A stretch of 64,000 nucleotides of DNA from Belnapia mucosa (lineage in GTDB: Bacteria > Pseudomonadota > Alphaproteobacteria > Acetobacterales > Acetobacteraceae): positions 1 to 64,000 of the forward strand of contig NZ_JAEUXJ010000010.1 in the NCBI RefSeq assembly GCF_016775475.1. Reading direction: 5' to 3'. The notes beneath the pieces were generated by a model. It had not been told where the DNA came from. It worked only from the letters and a program-made list of their open reading frames with translations, and did no database searches. The position numbers and the translations under genes are program-made. Positions 26,724 to 35,693 of this stretch are shown here, one piece after another. How positions within the stretch are numbered: position 1 is the first letter of the stretch; the number at the start of each line of letters is the position of its first letter.

Positions 26724-29068
26724 GCCCGCACGACCCGCTCCACCTCGCCATAGAAGGCGCGCAGGAAGCGATCCTCCTGGCCGAGCGGTTTGTCGCGGAT
26801 CATGGCGCGGAGGCCGTGGCGCAGCAGGCGCCGCCGCGGCCGGTCCGCCGCCAGCTCCGCCGCCTTCGCCACATAGTCGGCCAGGCTGAACACCGCGAGG
26901 TCGCCCAGCCCGGCATTGGAGAGGTTGGAGTAGGAGAGCCGCTCCGGGAAGCCGGGCCCAACCAGCGAGACCACCGGCACGCCCATCCAGAGGCATTCGC
27001 AGGTCGTGGTGCCGCCGACATGCGGCAGGCTGTCGAGCGAGATGTCGATGGAATTGTAGTGCGGCATGTGCCGGCCGCGGATGGCGACGAATTCCAGCCG
27101 ATCGGGATCGACATCGCGCGCCGCGAAGCCGGCCCGCGCATTGGCGACGAAGCCCGGTGCCGAGCCTTCCGGCCGGACGAACAGGAAGCGCGAACCCGGC
27201 ACCGCCCGCAGCACCGCCGCCCAGGCGTCGAGGCATTGGGCAGTGACCTTGTAGGGGTTGTTCATGCTGCCGAAGGTGAGGTAGCCGCGCCGCTCCTCCG
27301 GCAGCGCCGCCTCGATCGGCACCGGGTTGAAGCCGCGCTCGCTGACCGTCACCCAGGTTTCCGGCATCTCGAAAGCCTGTTCCAGCAGCAGTCGCGGGTC
27401 GGAGGGCTTGATGTACGGGTCGACCAGGATGCGGTCGATCGCCTCCAGCCCCGCCGAATGCGGGTAGCCGAGCCAGCTCGCCCCGATCCGCGCCGGGCGA
27501 TAGGCCATGACGCCGACCTTGTTCATCGCCGTGGTGCCGCCGAGCTCGAACAGGATGTCGAGCCCGTCGCGGCCGATGCCTTCGGCGATCTCGGCTTCCG
27601 GCCGCTGCGGCCACCAGCGGAAGGCATCCACTGATGCCTCGATCGCCGCCTGCTGGGGATCGCGCTCGCGTTCGAAGAAGGAATAGCAGAAGACCTCGAA
27701 CCGCTCCCGGTCGTAGCCGAGCAGCAGCGGCAGGGCGAAATAGGCGACCGGGTGGTTGCGCAGGTCGCTGGACATGAAGCCGATGCGGATGCGCCGGCCG
27801 GTCTGCAAACCCGGCATCGCCAGCCGCTCCACCGGGGCGAGGCCGGCGGCATAGCGGCGGCCCCATTCGGCATGCCAGCCGAGGATGCGCAGTCGGTCCT
27901 CCATGCTCTCGACCTGGCCGAGCTCGGTATGCAGCGCGGTGATCCGGCCCTCGGCGATCCAGCGCGGCGCCAGCTGCGCGAGGCTGCCGGTGCGGCGCAG
28001 CCGGTCGATATCGAGCATGCGCTGGAACACCGCGCGCAGCGCCCGCACATGCTGCTGCGCCCCGTCCGGATCGGTGTCCTGCAGGCGGCAGGCAAGGCGG
28101 TAGGATTCCTCGAGATGCGCCGCCTCATCCCCATAGCGGCTGCGGCCGAGACTCTCGATCAGCTCGCCGAGCACGGCGGCATCGCGGGGATGCGCCGCCA
28201 GCGCCCGGCGCAGCGCGACATTCGCCGCCTCCCGGTCGCCCTCGCCGACCACCCGCGCCAGCATGATATTGGCCAGCGCATGCCCTGGCTCGGCAGTGAT
28301 GACGCGGTCGAGCAGCGCCCGCGCCTCCTCCATCCGCCCGAGCGAGAGCAGCAGCCGCGCCTCGGCCACGTCGAGCGCGGTGCTGGCGGGCAGCGCCGTG
28401 CGGGCACGGGCGAGGGTGGCGAGGGCCCGGTCCGGCACGCCCATCGCCAGATGCAGCCCGGCCAGCTCCGTCACCGCCTCGACATGGCGCGGGTCGAGCG
28501 CCGCAGCGCGTTCCAGGCTGGGCAGCGCCGCCGCCAGGTCGCCCGCCGCGCGCAGCGCCCGGCCATGCAGGCGGTGCAGCTCGGCATTGCGTGGCTCCAA
28601 CCGCAGCGCGGCCGCATAGGCGGCGGCGGCCTCCGGGAAGGCGGCCAGGAGCATCTGGGTATTGCCGATATTATGCCAGGCGCTGGCGCGGCGCGGCTCC
28701 AGCCGCTGGGCCGTCATCAGCACCGGCAGCGCGTCCCGCAGCCGCCCGGCGCGCTTCAGCATGACTCCATAGAGGTTGGCGAGGGTGAAATCCTTCGGCC
28801 GCTTGGCATGGGCCGCGGCGGCCACCGCCACCGCCTCTCCCGGCCGCCCGGCCTCGGCCAGCGCCTGGGCATAGGGCAGGGCGATGGGGGGCAGCGAGGC
28901 ACCGCGCTCCACCGCGCGGGCGAAGGCCTCGGCAGCCGCGGCATGCCGTCCGTCCCGGGCGCGCAGCATGGCCAGCTGCTGCCAGTCCTGCGCGCTGCCG
29001 GGACCCGTGCCGATCCGCGCCAGCAGGGTGGCTTCGGTCGAGACGGGGGCGGGACGGGCGGTGCTCAT
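26720..29068 (-). CDS. TPR/O-GlcNAc transferase, SPINDLY type
   Basis: The 782-residue cytoplasmic glycosyltransferase has tandem tetratricopeptide repeats in roughly residues 15-270 (for example PRNAELHRLHGRALRAAG and PRHVEAVTELAGLHLAMG). A GT41 catalytic domain follows, with RIRIGFMSSDLRNHPVAYF, LSYSNLSNAG and TCECLWMGVPVVSL. Bacterial homologues modify Ser/Thr of proteins such as flagellin or are of unknown target. No flagellar gene is nearby. ATG 29068 is chosen for its position before the first repeat, with a modest GAGG upstream. It is downstream of the PfkB kinase gene by 88 nt. Confidence 0.92.
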   Translation of the reverse strand: MSTARPAPVSTEATLLARIGTGPGSAQDWQQLAMLRARDGRHAAAAEAFARAVERGASLPPIALPYAQALAEAGRPGEAVAVAAAAHAKRPKDFTLANLYGVMLKRAGRLRDALPVLMTAQRLEPRRASAWHNIGNTQMLLAAFPEAAAAYAAALRLEPRNAELHRLHGRALRAAGDLAAALPSLERAAALDPRHVEAVTELAGLHLAMGVPDRALATLARARTALPASTALDVAEARLLLSLGRMEEARALLDRVITAEPGHALANIMLARVVGEGDREAANVALRRALAAHPRDAAVLGELIESLGRSRYGDEAAHLEESYRLACRLQDTDPDGAQQHVRALRAVFQRMLDIDRLRRTGSLAQLAPRWIAEGRITALHTELGQVESMEDRLRILGWHAEWGRRYAAGLAPVERLAMPGLQTGRRIRIGFMSSDLRNHPVAYFALPLLLGYDRERFEVFCYSFFERERDPQQAAIEASVDAFRWWPQRPEAEIAEGIGRDGLDILFELGGTTAMNKVGVMAYRPARIGASWLGYPHSAGLEAIDRILVDPYIKPSDPRLLLEQAFEMPETWVTVSERGFNPVPIEAALPEERRGYLTFGSMNNPYKVTAQCLDAWAAVLRAVPGSRFLFVRPEGSAPGFVANARAGFAARDVDPDRLEFVAIRGRHMPHYNSIDISLDSLPHVGGTTTCECLWMGVPVVSLVGPGFPERLSYSNLSNAGLGDLAVFSLADYVAKAAELAADRPRRRLLRHGLRAMIRDKPLGQEDRFLRAFYGEVERVVRA

Positions 29069-29156
29069 GCGGCCTCGGGATTCCTGGATGCGTAATCGGG
29101 TGGATAGCAACGAGACGGGTGCCACGGCGTGGCGCCCGGCTTGCAAAGCCTCAATA

Positions 29157-30056
29157 TCAGCCCTGGAGCATCACCTCGACCGCCGCCCGGTCCGGCGTCT
29201 CCCCGTCCTGGGCGCGCAGCGCCCCGGCGGCGGAGGCGAAGCGCATCGCCTCGGGCAGCGCCATCCCCTCGGCAAGCGCCAGGGCATAGGCGCCGTGGAA
29301 CACATCCCCGGCGCCGGAGGTATTGGTCGCCTCGACCCGGAAGGCCGGCGTCTCGGCCGGTGCCTCCATCCCCTCCGCCAGCCAGAGGGTGCCGTTCTCG
29401 CCCCGCGTCACGGCAGCGAGGCGCGCGCCGGCGGCCAGCGCCCGCCGCAGCCCCTCGGCCGGGCTGACGCCAGGGGCGAAGATCTGCAGGCCAGGCTGGG
29501 AGAAGATCGCATGGTCCGTTAGCGGGACCAGGGCGGCGAGCAGCCGCGCCTCGCTCTTCTCGGCATCGAGGATGCTCGGGATGCCCTGCGCCCGCGCGGC
29601 CCGGAGCGCGGCCTCGGCGGCGCGTGGCCAGCGTGGGTCGCAGAGCAGGGCCTGCGCCTCGCCCAGCCTTTCCATCGGCAGCACCTCGGGGTCGAGATCC
29701 AGCCCCTCGCCGCGGAAGGCGATGACCACCCGCTCCCCCACCGGGTCGAGCAGGACGGCCGAGACAGGGGTGCGGGCGCCCGGCGCGATGCGGACGGCCG
29801 AGGTATCGACGCCGTAGCCAGCCAGCTCCTCGGCCAGGGTTCCGCCATTGCTGTCGTCGCCGACCCGGCCCCAGAAGCGCACCTGGCCGCCGAGCCGCGC
29901 CACCGCGATGGCGGCATTGGCCGCGAGCCCGCCGACGCCGAGGCCGTAGCGCCGCGCCACCTGCTTGGCCGGGGGCTGCGGCACGTCCTCCACCCAGAAG
30001 CTGTGATCGGCGACGAGATGGCCGAGGCAGATGACGAGAGGCGAAGGACCGGACAT
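29157..30056 (-). CDS. PfkB-family carbohydrate kinase
   Basis: The 299-residue kinase has the ribokinase fold. The N-terminal substrate site includes GGLAANAAIAVARLGG near residues 42-57 and GRVGDDSNGG. The C-terminal ATP/anion-hole motif is NTSGAGDVFHGAY with catalytic Asp251. Phosphate transfer from ATP to a sugar or sugar-like alcohol is expected; the sequence does not tell which. It follows the Bug receptor by 26 nt on the same strand and precedes the TPR glycosyltransferase. The receptor could supply its substrate. Confidence 0.92.
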   Translation of the reverse strand: MSGPSPLVICLGHLVADHSFWVEDVPQPPAKQVARRYGLGVGGLAANAAIAVARLGGQVRFWGRVGDDSNGGTLAEELAGYGVDTSAVRIAPGARTPVSAVLLDPVGERVVIAFRGEGLDLDPEVLPMERLGEAQALLCDPRWPRAAEAALRAARAQGIPSILDAEKSEARLLAALVPLTDHAIFSQPGLQIFAPGVSPAEGLRRALAAGARLAAVTRGENGTLWLAEGMEAPAETPAFRVEATNTSGAGDVFHGAYALALAEGMALPEAMRFASAAGALRAQDGETPDRAAVEVMLQG

Positions 30057-30082
30057 CCGCCCGATGATACCAGCGCCAGCGG

Positions 30083-31048
30083 CTAATCGATGCGGATATT
30101 CGCCATCCTCACCATGCCGGCGAAGAATTCGATCTGCTGCGCCCGGAAGGCGGCGAATTCCTCGACCGTGTTCGGCCGGGTCAGGGCGCCGAGTCCGGTC
30201 AGCCGCTCCAGCGTGGCGGGCTCGGCAATCACGGCGTTCAGCGCCGCGTTCAGCTCGCGGATCAGCCCGGGCGGGGTGCCGGCGGGGGCGAAGACGCCGT
30301 TCCATTCCCAGGTCTCGAAACCGGGCAGGGTTTCGGCAAGGCCGGGCACGCCGGGCAGCACGCCGACCGGGGCCGGGCCAGTATGGGCGAGGCAGGCGAC
30401 CTGCCCGGCCTGCACCAGCGGCAGGGTGGTCGGGACATTGCTGAATTGCAGCGGCACCCGCCCGGCGGTGAGGTCGTTCCGGGCCGAGGCCATCTCCCGA
30501 TAGGCGACATGGGCGATCCGGGTGCCGGCCAGGTGGTTGAACAATTCCAGCGAAACGTGTTGGGCGGTGCCGATGCCGGTGGTGGCGCAATCGAGCCTGC
30601 CGGGCCGGGATTTCGCCAGATCGATCAGGGCGGGGACGGTCCGGGCGGGGAAATCCAGATTCGCCATCAGCGTGTTCGGCGTGACCATGGCGAGGAAGAC
30701 CGGCAGCAGGTCGCGCTGGGTGTCATAGGGCAGGCGGCTGCCGAACAGGGCCGGGTTCACCGAATGCGCCGTCGCGTCATAGAGGAGGGTGGCGCCATCC
30801 GCCGGCGCCCGGGCCACCGCCTGGGCGGCGATGGTGCCGGCGGCGCCCGGCCGGTTCTCCACCGCGAAGCCCTGGCCCATCCGGGCACCGAGCGCGGCGA
30901 AGAGGATGCGGCAGACCACATCGGCGGTGCCGCCGGGGCTATAGGCATTGATGACCCGGGTGGTGCGACCCTGCGCCCTGGCGATGGCCGGCGCGGCCAG
31001 CGCCAGCCCGGCCAGCAGCCGCCGGCCGAGTCTCGTATCTTGTCCCAT
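30083..31048 (-). CDS. Bug/TctC-family solute receptor
   Basis: The 321-residue receptor has a signal ending near AIARAQG. Its Bug motifs are somewhat divergent: RTTRVINAYSPGGTAD at the mature N-terminus instead of the usual RPV/I-R start, then VENRPGAAGTIAAQ, ATTGIGTAQH and HVAYREMASARNDLTAG. A mid-sequence cysteine (ADVVCRIL) and DCATTG are uncommon for the family. It is the first gene before the PfkB kinase. The ligand is unknown, but a sugar or polyol is a reasonable guess from the neighbour. Confidence 0.9.
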   Translation of the reverse strand: MGQDTRLGRRLLAGLALAAPAIARAQGRTTRVINAYSPGGTADVVCRILFAALGARMGQGFAVENRPGAAGTIAAQAVARAPADGATLLYDATAHSVNPALFGSRLPYDTQRDLLPVFLAMVTPNTLMANLDFPARTVPALIDLAKSRPGRLDCATTGIGTAQHVSLELFNHLAGTRIAHVAYREMASARNDLTAGRVPLQFSNVPTTLPLVQAGQVACLAHTGPAPVGVLPGVPGLAETLPGFETWEWNGVFAPAGTPPGLIRELNAALNAVIAEPATLERLTGLGALTRPNTVEEFAAFRAQQIEFFAGMVRMANIRID

Positions 31049-31171
31049 TCTGTTCCTCCCGCCCCGATGCCGGACCGGCCGGCGGGCCGGGGCCAGCCTT
31101 CATGCTCTTGATAGGCTGGAATGCAGCGACGGGGGAGCGACCTCGGCGCGACACCGTGCTATGGCGGCGCC

Positions 31172-31528
31172 ATGGAACTGACCCCCGATCAGATCGCCGC
31201 GGCCAAGGCCCAAGGCTGCACCTTCCTGCCCGCGACCGAGGAGCAGGTCGCGCGCCTCACCATGCAGCGCCGCATCTTCACCATCGATGGCCGGCCCCAT
31301 GTGGCCATCCGCCATGACGAGGCGGTGAAGGAGGTGCATGGCGCCATCGCCCGGCTGATCGCCGGCGAGCCGCCGCGCCAGGAGGAGACGACCCAGCAGG
31401 CCGTCGCCGCCGATGCCGAGGCTGCGCTGGAGATGGCCGGCGAGACGGCCGCGGCCCGCGGCGGCGCCCAGGTGGTGCGCCGGGCCGCCCGGCCCCGCGC
31501 ACCCTGGCGCACCCCGAAGCGGGTCTAG
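31172..31528 (+). CDS. Hypothetical protein
   Basis: I do not recognise this 118-residue protein. It looks soluble: an N-terminal helix (LTPDQIAAAKAQG), a short strand pair around RRIFTIDGRPHVAIRHDEA, an alanine- and glutamate-rich helix, and a basic Arg/Pro tail (RPRAPWRTPKRV). The tail could bind nucleic acid or membrane surface, but this is speculative. ATG 31172 is chosen because the upstream extension is low-quality. It ends in an interlocked CTAG with the convergent phytase-like gene. Confidence 0.6.
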   Translation: MELTPDQIAAAKAQGCTFLPATEEQVARLTMQRRIFTIDGRPHVAIRHDEAVKEVHGAIARLIAGEPPRQEETTQQAVAADAEAALEMAGETAAARGGAQVVRRAARPRAPWRTPKRV

Positions 31529-32886
31529 CGCGCCCCGAGCAGTTCGGGGACCCGCAGCAGGATCAGTTCGTTGTCGTCGGCGCGGGTCAGGTGGCGGCCG
31601 GCGCTGAAGGGCAGGTTGTTGTCGTTGCCGACGATGATGTGCTCTCCATCCACCACCGCGACATTCTCGATGGTGAAGAAGGGGAAGGCGAAGCGGTCGC
31701 GCGCCTCGTTCGGCCCGCGATCGCCCGCGGTGCGGGCCAGGCCCTCCGGATCGCGGATCGCCATCAGGTCGATATGGCCGAGCTTCTTCACGAAGCCCTC
31801 GCCATCCACCGCGCCGAGATCGAGGACATAGATCCGCTTCAGCCGCGCCGGCGCGGCGAAGCAGCCGGGCGGGTTGGCGCCGGCGGCGCAGGCGAGCGAC
31901 GGGTCGCCCTCGCCATCGTCCCGCTCGATGATCAGCGCCCGGCGGTCGTCGATCATGTTGAAGTCGCCGATGGAGGTGGTGCCCTCTTCGATGCGGTAGC
32001 GCAGCACACGGCCGGTCCAGGCGCCGCGGGCGGTGTCGAATTCGGCGATCCGGAGGAAGCGGCCCTCGGGCTGGCCATTGGCCAGCAGCGGCTTCTCCAG
32101 CAGGGCATAGAGGCGGCTGCCATCCGGGCTCTGCGCCATGCCCTCGAAGCCGCCGCTGCGCTGCGACTCGAAGTTCGTGGTCGGGATCTGCAGCGCCGGG
32201 TTGTCGGGGCTGCGGATCGGGCGGCCCTCTAGCGTGGTCTCGACCACCTGGCGGACACGGCCTTCTGCATCGACCTTGATCAGGAAGGGACCGAATTCAT
32301 CGCCGAGCCAGAAGCCATCGGCGACCGGCTGGATGCTCTCGATGTCGAAATCGCCGCCGGTGAGGTAACGGCGCTCCGTGCCCTCATAGGCGATGCGGAA
32401 GGGGATGCGGCGGTCGGGGTCGGAAAGGAAGATGGTCTGCTCGACCGCGACCTGGCCGCTGCGCCAGTCGGGGCGGATGCGGTGCAGCATCAGCAGCGCA
32501 TCCGGGCTGTTGCGCTTGTTGCCGAAGCCGTTGTCGCTCAGCACCCAATAGGCGCCCGAGGGACGGCCGTTCTGGCCGGCGACGGGCTTGATGCCGGAGA
32601 AGCCCTGGATCGGCTGGCCGATGAAGGGCAGGGCGATGCCGGTCGGCCGGCCCGCCGGGGCCGGGCCGGTGGTGCCGGGGATGGCGCCCGGACGATCCGT
32701 GCGGGTATTGCCGGGGCCGGTGAACTTGCCGGAGACCATCGCATCGCGCGGCGCATCGGCGGGCGGCACAGCCATGCTGAAGGCGGGCAGGATGGCATGG
32801 CCCGCGAGCGTCGCCTCGAAGCGGGTATCGGCGAGGGCCGGGCCGGCGAGCAGCCAGGCGGTGGTGGCAAGAAGCAGTCGACGCAT
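31525..32886 (-). CDS. Secreted phytase/esterase-like beta-propeller protein
   Basis: The 453-residue protein begins with a clear signal peptide (MRRLLLATTAWLLAGPALA) and then resembles the esterase-like activity of phytase family (PF13449). Typical stretches are SGIKPVAGQNGRPSG, WVLSDNGFGNKRNS, DFDIESIQPVADGFWLGDEFGP and NFESQRSGGFEGMAQSPDGSRLYALLEKP. Acidic residues in the DNGFG and GDEFGP segments may bind calcium. Members are thought to hydrolyse phosphate or carboxyl esters outside the cytoplasm. It lies 71 nt downstream of the PmtA-like gene on the same strand, so it could share the phosphate-responsive unit. Confidence 0.88.
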   Translation of the reverse strand: MRRLLLATTAWLLAGPALADTRFEATLAGHAILPAFSMAVPPADAPRDAMVSGKFTGPGNTRTDRPGAIPGTTGPAPAGRPTGIALPFIGQPIQGFSGIKPVAGQNGRPSGAYWVLSDNGFGNKRNSPDALLMLHRIRPDWRSGQVAVEQTIFLSDPDRRIPFRIAYEGTERRYLTGGDFDIESIQPVADGFWLGDEFGPFLIKVDAEGRVRQVVETTLEGRPIRSPDNPALQIPTTNFESQRSGGFEGMAQSPDGSRLYALLEKPLLANGQPEGRFLRIAEFDTARGAWTGRVLRYRIEEGTTSIGDFNMIDDRRALIIERDDGEGDPSLACAAGANPPGCFAAPARLKRIYVLDLGAVDGEGFVKKLGHIDLMAIRDPEGLARTAGDRGPNEARDRFAFPFFTIENVAVVDGEHIIVGNDNNLPFSAGRHLTRADDNELILLRVPELLGAR

Positions 32887-32957
32887 GGAACGGTCCCCTT
32901 ATTCGGTCCGGCGCCGCTCCTAGCCGGCGCGCATTGCGCCGGCTTGGCATTCCTGTG

Positions 32958-33569
32958 TCAGCCCTGTTGCAGCGGCCGGTAGCGCCAGACGCTGGCAGGC
33001 GGGAAATTCTTCGGCGTCCAGGCCTCGCGCCGCGCCGAAAGCCCGAGCCTCCGATAGGGCAGCGGCGAGGTGATGCAGTAGGTGTAGAGCAGGAAGCCGA
33101 GGCCGGGCGCGATGCGCTCCACGCCCTCAATGAAGCGGCGCTGGCGCTCGATCGGCAGCAGCACCAGCGGGATGCCGCAGATCGCGCTGCCGATGCGGCC
33201 GGCGAAGCGTTCCGGCAGATGCTGCGGCAGGGCAAAGGCATCGGCGCAGAGCACCGTCGCACCCGGCAGGCTGTCGCGCAGATGCTCGGCCATCTCCGGC
33301 ACGATCTCCACCAGCACCAGCCGTTCCGGCGCGACGCCCGCCTCCAGCAGCGCGCGGGAGATCACGCCGGTTCCGGCGCCGATCTCGATCACCACGCCAT
33401 CCCGCCCGGCATCCGCCGCGGCCAGCGCAGCGATGCGGCGCGAGAGGGTGCGGGAGGAGGGGACGATGGACCCCATCTGCAACGGGTCGGCCAGCCAGCG
33501 CCGGAAGAACAGCGGCAGGTTGGCGATGGGATTTCCGGCCTCAGGCCGCCGGAGACTGCTGCTCGACAT
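32958..33569 (-). CDS. PmtA-like phospholipid N-methyltransferase
   Basis: The 203-residue SAM-dependent methyltransferase resembles the Sinorhizobium-type phosphatidylethanolamine N-methyltransferases. The family-like N-terminus LFFRRWLADPLQMGSIVPSSR precedes SAM motif I VIEIGAGTGVISRALLEAG near residues 60-78. Later comes AICGIPLVLLPIERQRRFI, and the end is PPASVWRYRP. It may make phosphatidylcholine precursors or methylate a related lipid; some homologues are annotated as rRNA dimethylases in error. It lies 30 nt after the glycosyltransferase gene, downstream of plcP, so it belongs to a lipid cluster. Confidence 0.85.
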   Translation of the reverse strand: MSSSSLRRPEAGNPIANLPLFFRRWLADPLQMGSIVPSSRTLSRRIAALAAADAGRDGVVIEIGAGTGVISRALLEAGVAPERLVLVEIVPEMAEHLRDSLPGATVLCADAFALPQHLPERFAGRIGSAICGIPLVLLPIERQRRFIEGVERIAPGLGFLLYTYCITSPLPYRRLGLSARREAWTPKNFPPASVWRYRPLQQG

Positions 33570-33599
33570 GCTTGATCCTTCTTCGCCGCCCCGCCGCGC

Positions 33600-34655
33600 T
33601 CAGCGGCTGAAGCGGACCAGGTTGTCGCGGAACTGCGCCGCCGAGGCGTCCCAGGAGAAGGCCTCGGCATGCGCGCGCGCCGCCGCCCGGTCGCAATCCA
33701 GGGCCCGCAGGCAGGCGGCGCGCAGATCCTCGTCCAGCGCGCCGATGCGCGGGTCGGTGACCACATCGAGCGGCCCCGTCACCGGAAAAGCGGCGACCGG
33801 GGTGCCGCTCGCCAGCGCCTCCAGCAGCACCAGGCCGAAGGTGTCGGTGCGCGAGGGAAAGACGAAAACATCCGCGCCGGCATAGGAGCGTGCCAGCACC
33901 CCGTTCTCGCGGTAGCCGAGGAAATGGGCCGAGGGGAAGCGTGCCGCGAGTTCTGCCCGCTGCGGCCCGTCGCCGATCACGACCTTGCTGCCCGGCAGGT
34001 CGAGGCTGAGGAAGGCTGCGATATTCTTCTCCACCGCGACGCGGCCGGCATAGAGGAAGATCGGACGCGGCAGGCTCTCGAAGGCGTCGCGCGGCTCCGG
34101 CCGGAAGCGGGAGAGATCGACGCCGCGGGTCCAGGGGCGGATATGGGCGAAGCCCTGCCGTGCCAGCTCGGTGCGCAGGCTCGGCGTCGCCGCCATCACC
34201 GCGCGGGCAGGCCGGTGGAAATGCCGCAGCACCCGCCAGGACCAGGCGGCCGGCACCCGGGCGCGGGCTTCCAGATATTCGGCGAATTTGGTGTGGAAGG
34301 CGGTGGTGAAGGGCCAGCCGCGGCGCCGGCAGATGCCGCGCATGGCCCAGCCGAGCGGGCCTTCGGTGGCGATATGCACGGCGCAGGGCATATAGGCATC
34401 GACGATCTGCGCCAGCTTCCGCCGCGGCGCGACCGCCAGCCTGATCTCCGCATAGCCCGGCATGGGCAGGCTGTTGAACCGGTCCGGCCCGACCACCTCC
34501 ACCATGTCGCCCCGCGCGCGCAGCATCTCCACCATGGTGGTCAGGGTCCGCACCACGCCATTGACCTGCGGAGCCCAGGCATCGGTGACGATCAGCAGGC
34601 GGAGCGGCGCCTGCTCCGCTGCCGCCTCGGCCAGCGTCAGGACCTGGTCAGGCAC
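33600..34655 (-). CDS. GT4 glycosyltransferase, Agt-like (glycolipid synthesis)
   Basis: The 351-residue enzyme is a family-4 glycosyltransferase: N-terminal LLIVTDAWAPQVNGVVRTL and C-terminal FVFPSRTDTFGLVLLEALASG, which carries the nucleotide-sugar binding glutamate. It is similar to proteins annotated as GDP-mannose-dependent mannosyltransferases. Its start overlaps the end of the PlcP-like gene by 8 nt. In other alphaproteobacteria the plcP-agt pair converts phospholipids into glycolipids: PlcP frees diacylglycerol and Agt glycosylates it. The sugar donor and acceptor here are inferred from that context, not shown by sequence. Confidence 0.87.
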   Translation of the reverse strand: MPDQVLTLAEAAAEQAPLRLLIVTDAWAPQVNGVVRTLTTMVEMLRARGDMVEVVGPDRFNSLPMPGYAEIRLAVAPRRKLAQIVDAYMPCAVHIATEGPLGWAMRGICRRRGWPFTTAFHTKFAEYLEARARVPAAWSWRVLRHFHRPARAVMAATPSLRTELARQGFAHIRPWTRGVDLSRFRPEPRDAFESLPRPIFLYAGRVAVEKNIAAFLSLDLPGSKVVIGDGPQRAELAARFPSAHFLGYRENGVLARSYAGADVFVFPSRTDTFGLVLLEALASGTPVAAFPVTGPLDVVTDPRIGALDEDLRAACLRALDCDRAAARAHAEAFSWDASAAQFRDNLVRFSR

Positions 34656-35463
34656 GGGCGATCGCCAAGCGCTGCCCGGCCGCCTGCCGCTCGGTGCGCA
34701 GCCGCATCTCGCGCGCCCAGTCGATCAGCTCGAACCGGCCATCGGCATGCTCGACCAGCGCGGTGCAGCTCTCCACCCAGTCGCCGTCGTTCATATAGGT
34801 GATGCCGTGAACCTCGCGCATCTCGGCATGGTGGATATGGCCGCAGATGACGCCGTCCAGGCCGCGACGGCCGGCTTCATTGGCGAGCGCCAGCTCGAAG
34901 CGGTCGATCGCCTTCACCGCCTCCTTCACCTGGCGCTTCAGCCATTGCGAGAGCGACCAGTAGGGATAGCCGAGCCGGCGGCGGGCGGCGTTGAACCAGC
35001 GGTTCAGGGTCAGCGCCCAGTCATAGGCCCAGTCGCCGAGATGGGCGAGCAGCTTGGCATAGCGGATGACGCCGTCGAACTCGTCGCCATGGATGACAAG
35101 GAAGCGGCGGCCATCGGCAGCCTCATGCACCGCTTCCCGCACCAGCCGCACGCCCGCGACCTCCAGCCCCTGGCCGAGCCAGGCGCGGAAGATCTCGTCG
35201 TGGTTGCCGGGGATATAGAGCAGTTCCGTGCCGGATCGCGCGAGCTTCAGCAGGATCCGCAGCACCTCGTCATGGTCGCTGTCCCAGTACCAGGATTTCC
35301 GCAGTCGCCAGCCATCGACGATGTCGCCGACCAGATAAAGCCGGGTGCAATCGGTATGGCGCAGGAAATCGGCCAGGTAATCGGCCCGGCAGCCGCGCAT
35401 GCCGAGATGCGTGTCGGAGAGGAAGACGCTGCGGTACCGGGTCCTGACCTCGTCGGCTTGCAT
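34648..35463 (-). CDS. PlcP-like metallophosphoesterase (phospholipase C type)
   Basis: The 271-residue calcineurin-like phosphoesterase has all metal motifs: SDTHLG, GDIVDGW, GNHDE, HGDEFD and GHIHHAE. It is often named UDP-2,3-diacylglucosamine diphosphatase, but true LpxH has GNRD where this has GNHD. Its size and pairing with a GT4 enzyme match PlcP, which cleaves the head group from membrane phospholipids during phosphate starvation. ATG 35463 is chosen for GAGGG about 8 nt upstream; ATG 35508 would add 15 residues with no family support. A Pho-box-like site lies 131 bp upstream. Confidence 0.85.
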   Translation of the reverse strand: MQADEVRTRYRSVFLSDTHLGMRGCRADYLADFLRHTDCTRLYLVGDIVDGWRLRKSWYWDSDHDEVLRILLKLARSGTELLYIPGNHDEIFRAWLGQGLEVAGVRLVREAVHEAADGRRFLVIHGDEFDGVIRYAKLLAHLGDWAYDWALTLNRWFNAARRRLGYPYWSLSQWLKRQVKEAVKAIDRFELALANEAGRRGLDGVICGHIHHAEMREVHGITYMNDGDWVESCTALVEHADGRFELIDWAREMRLRTERQAAGQRLAIARA

Positions 35464-35593
35464 GGCATGCCCTCGCTCTCGTCGGTCCGACTCCGCGGAC
35501 ACAGTCATCGGCAGGGCCGTAACGCGAATATGGACAGTTCAGTCGTGAAGCCTTCATGAAACCATGCAGTATTGGCCTGCACGAGCCCGCGAT

Positions 35594-35611
35594 ATGACAA
35601 CCAGATGACAG
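35594..35611 (-). promoter_or_regulatory. Pho-box-like site
   Basis: Read on the minus strand this is CTGTCAT-CTGG-TTGTCAT, two 7-bp PhoB half-sites in direct repeat with the usual 4-bp spacer. The first matches the CTGTCAT half-site exactly and the second has one difference. It lies in the divergent gap between plcP (131 bp to its start) and the diacylglycerol kinase gene (83 bp to its start), so phosphorylated PhoB could act on either or both. Confidence 0.7.
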
Positions 35612-35693
35612 TAAGGAGGCGCAGGTTTTCCCTTCTGACGCGCCGGTGATTGGTTTATGAGCCCGGCCGGAAACCTCGCCGCGTGGCCCCTGC

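Noticed and set aside
34648..35463. UDP-2,3-diacylglucosamine hydrolase (LpxH) annotation
   Set aside because: The fourth metal motif is GNHD rather than GNRD and the partner is a GT4 enzyme, so PlcP is the better call.
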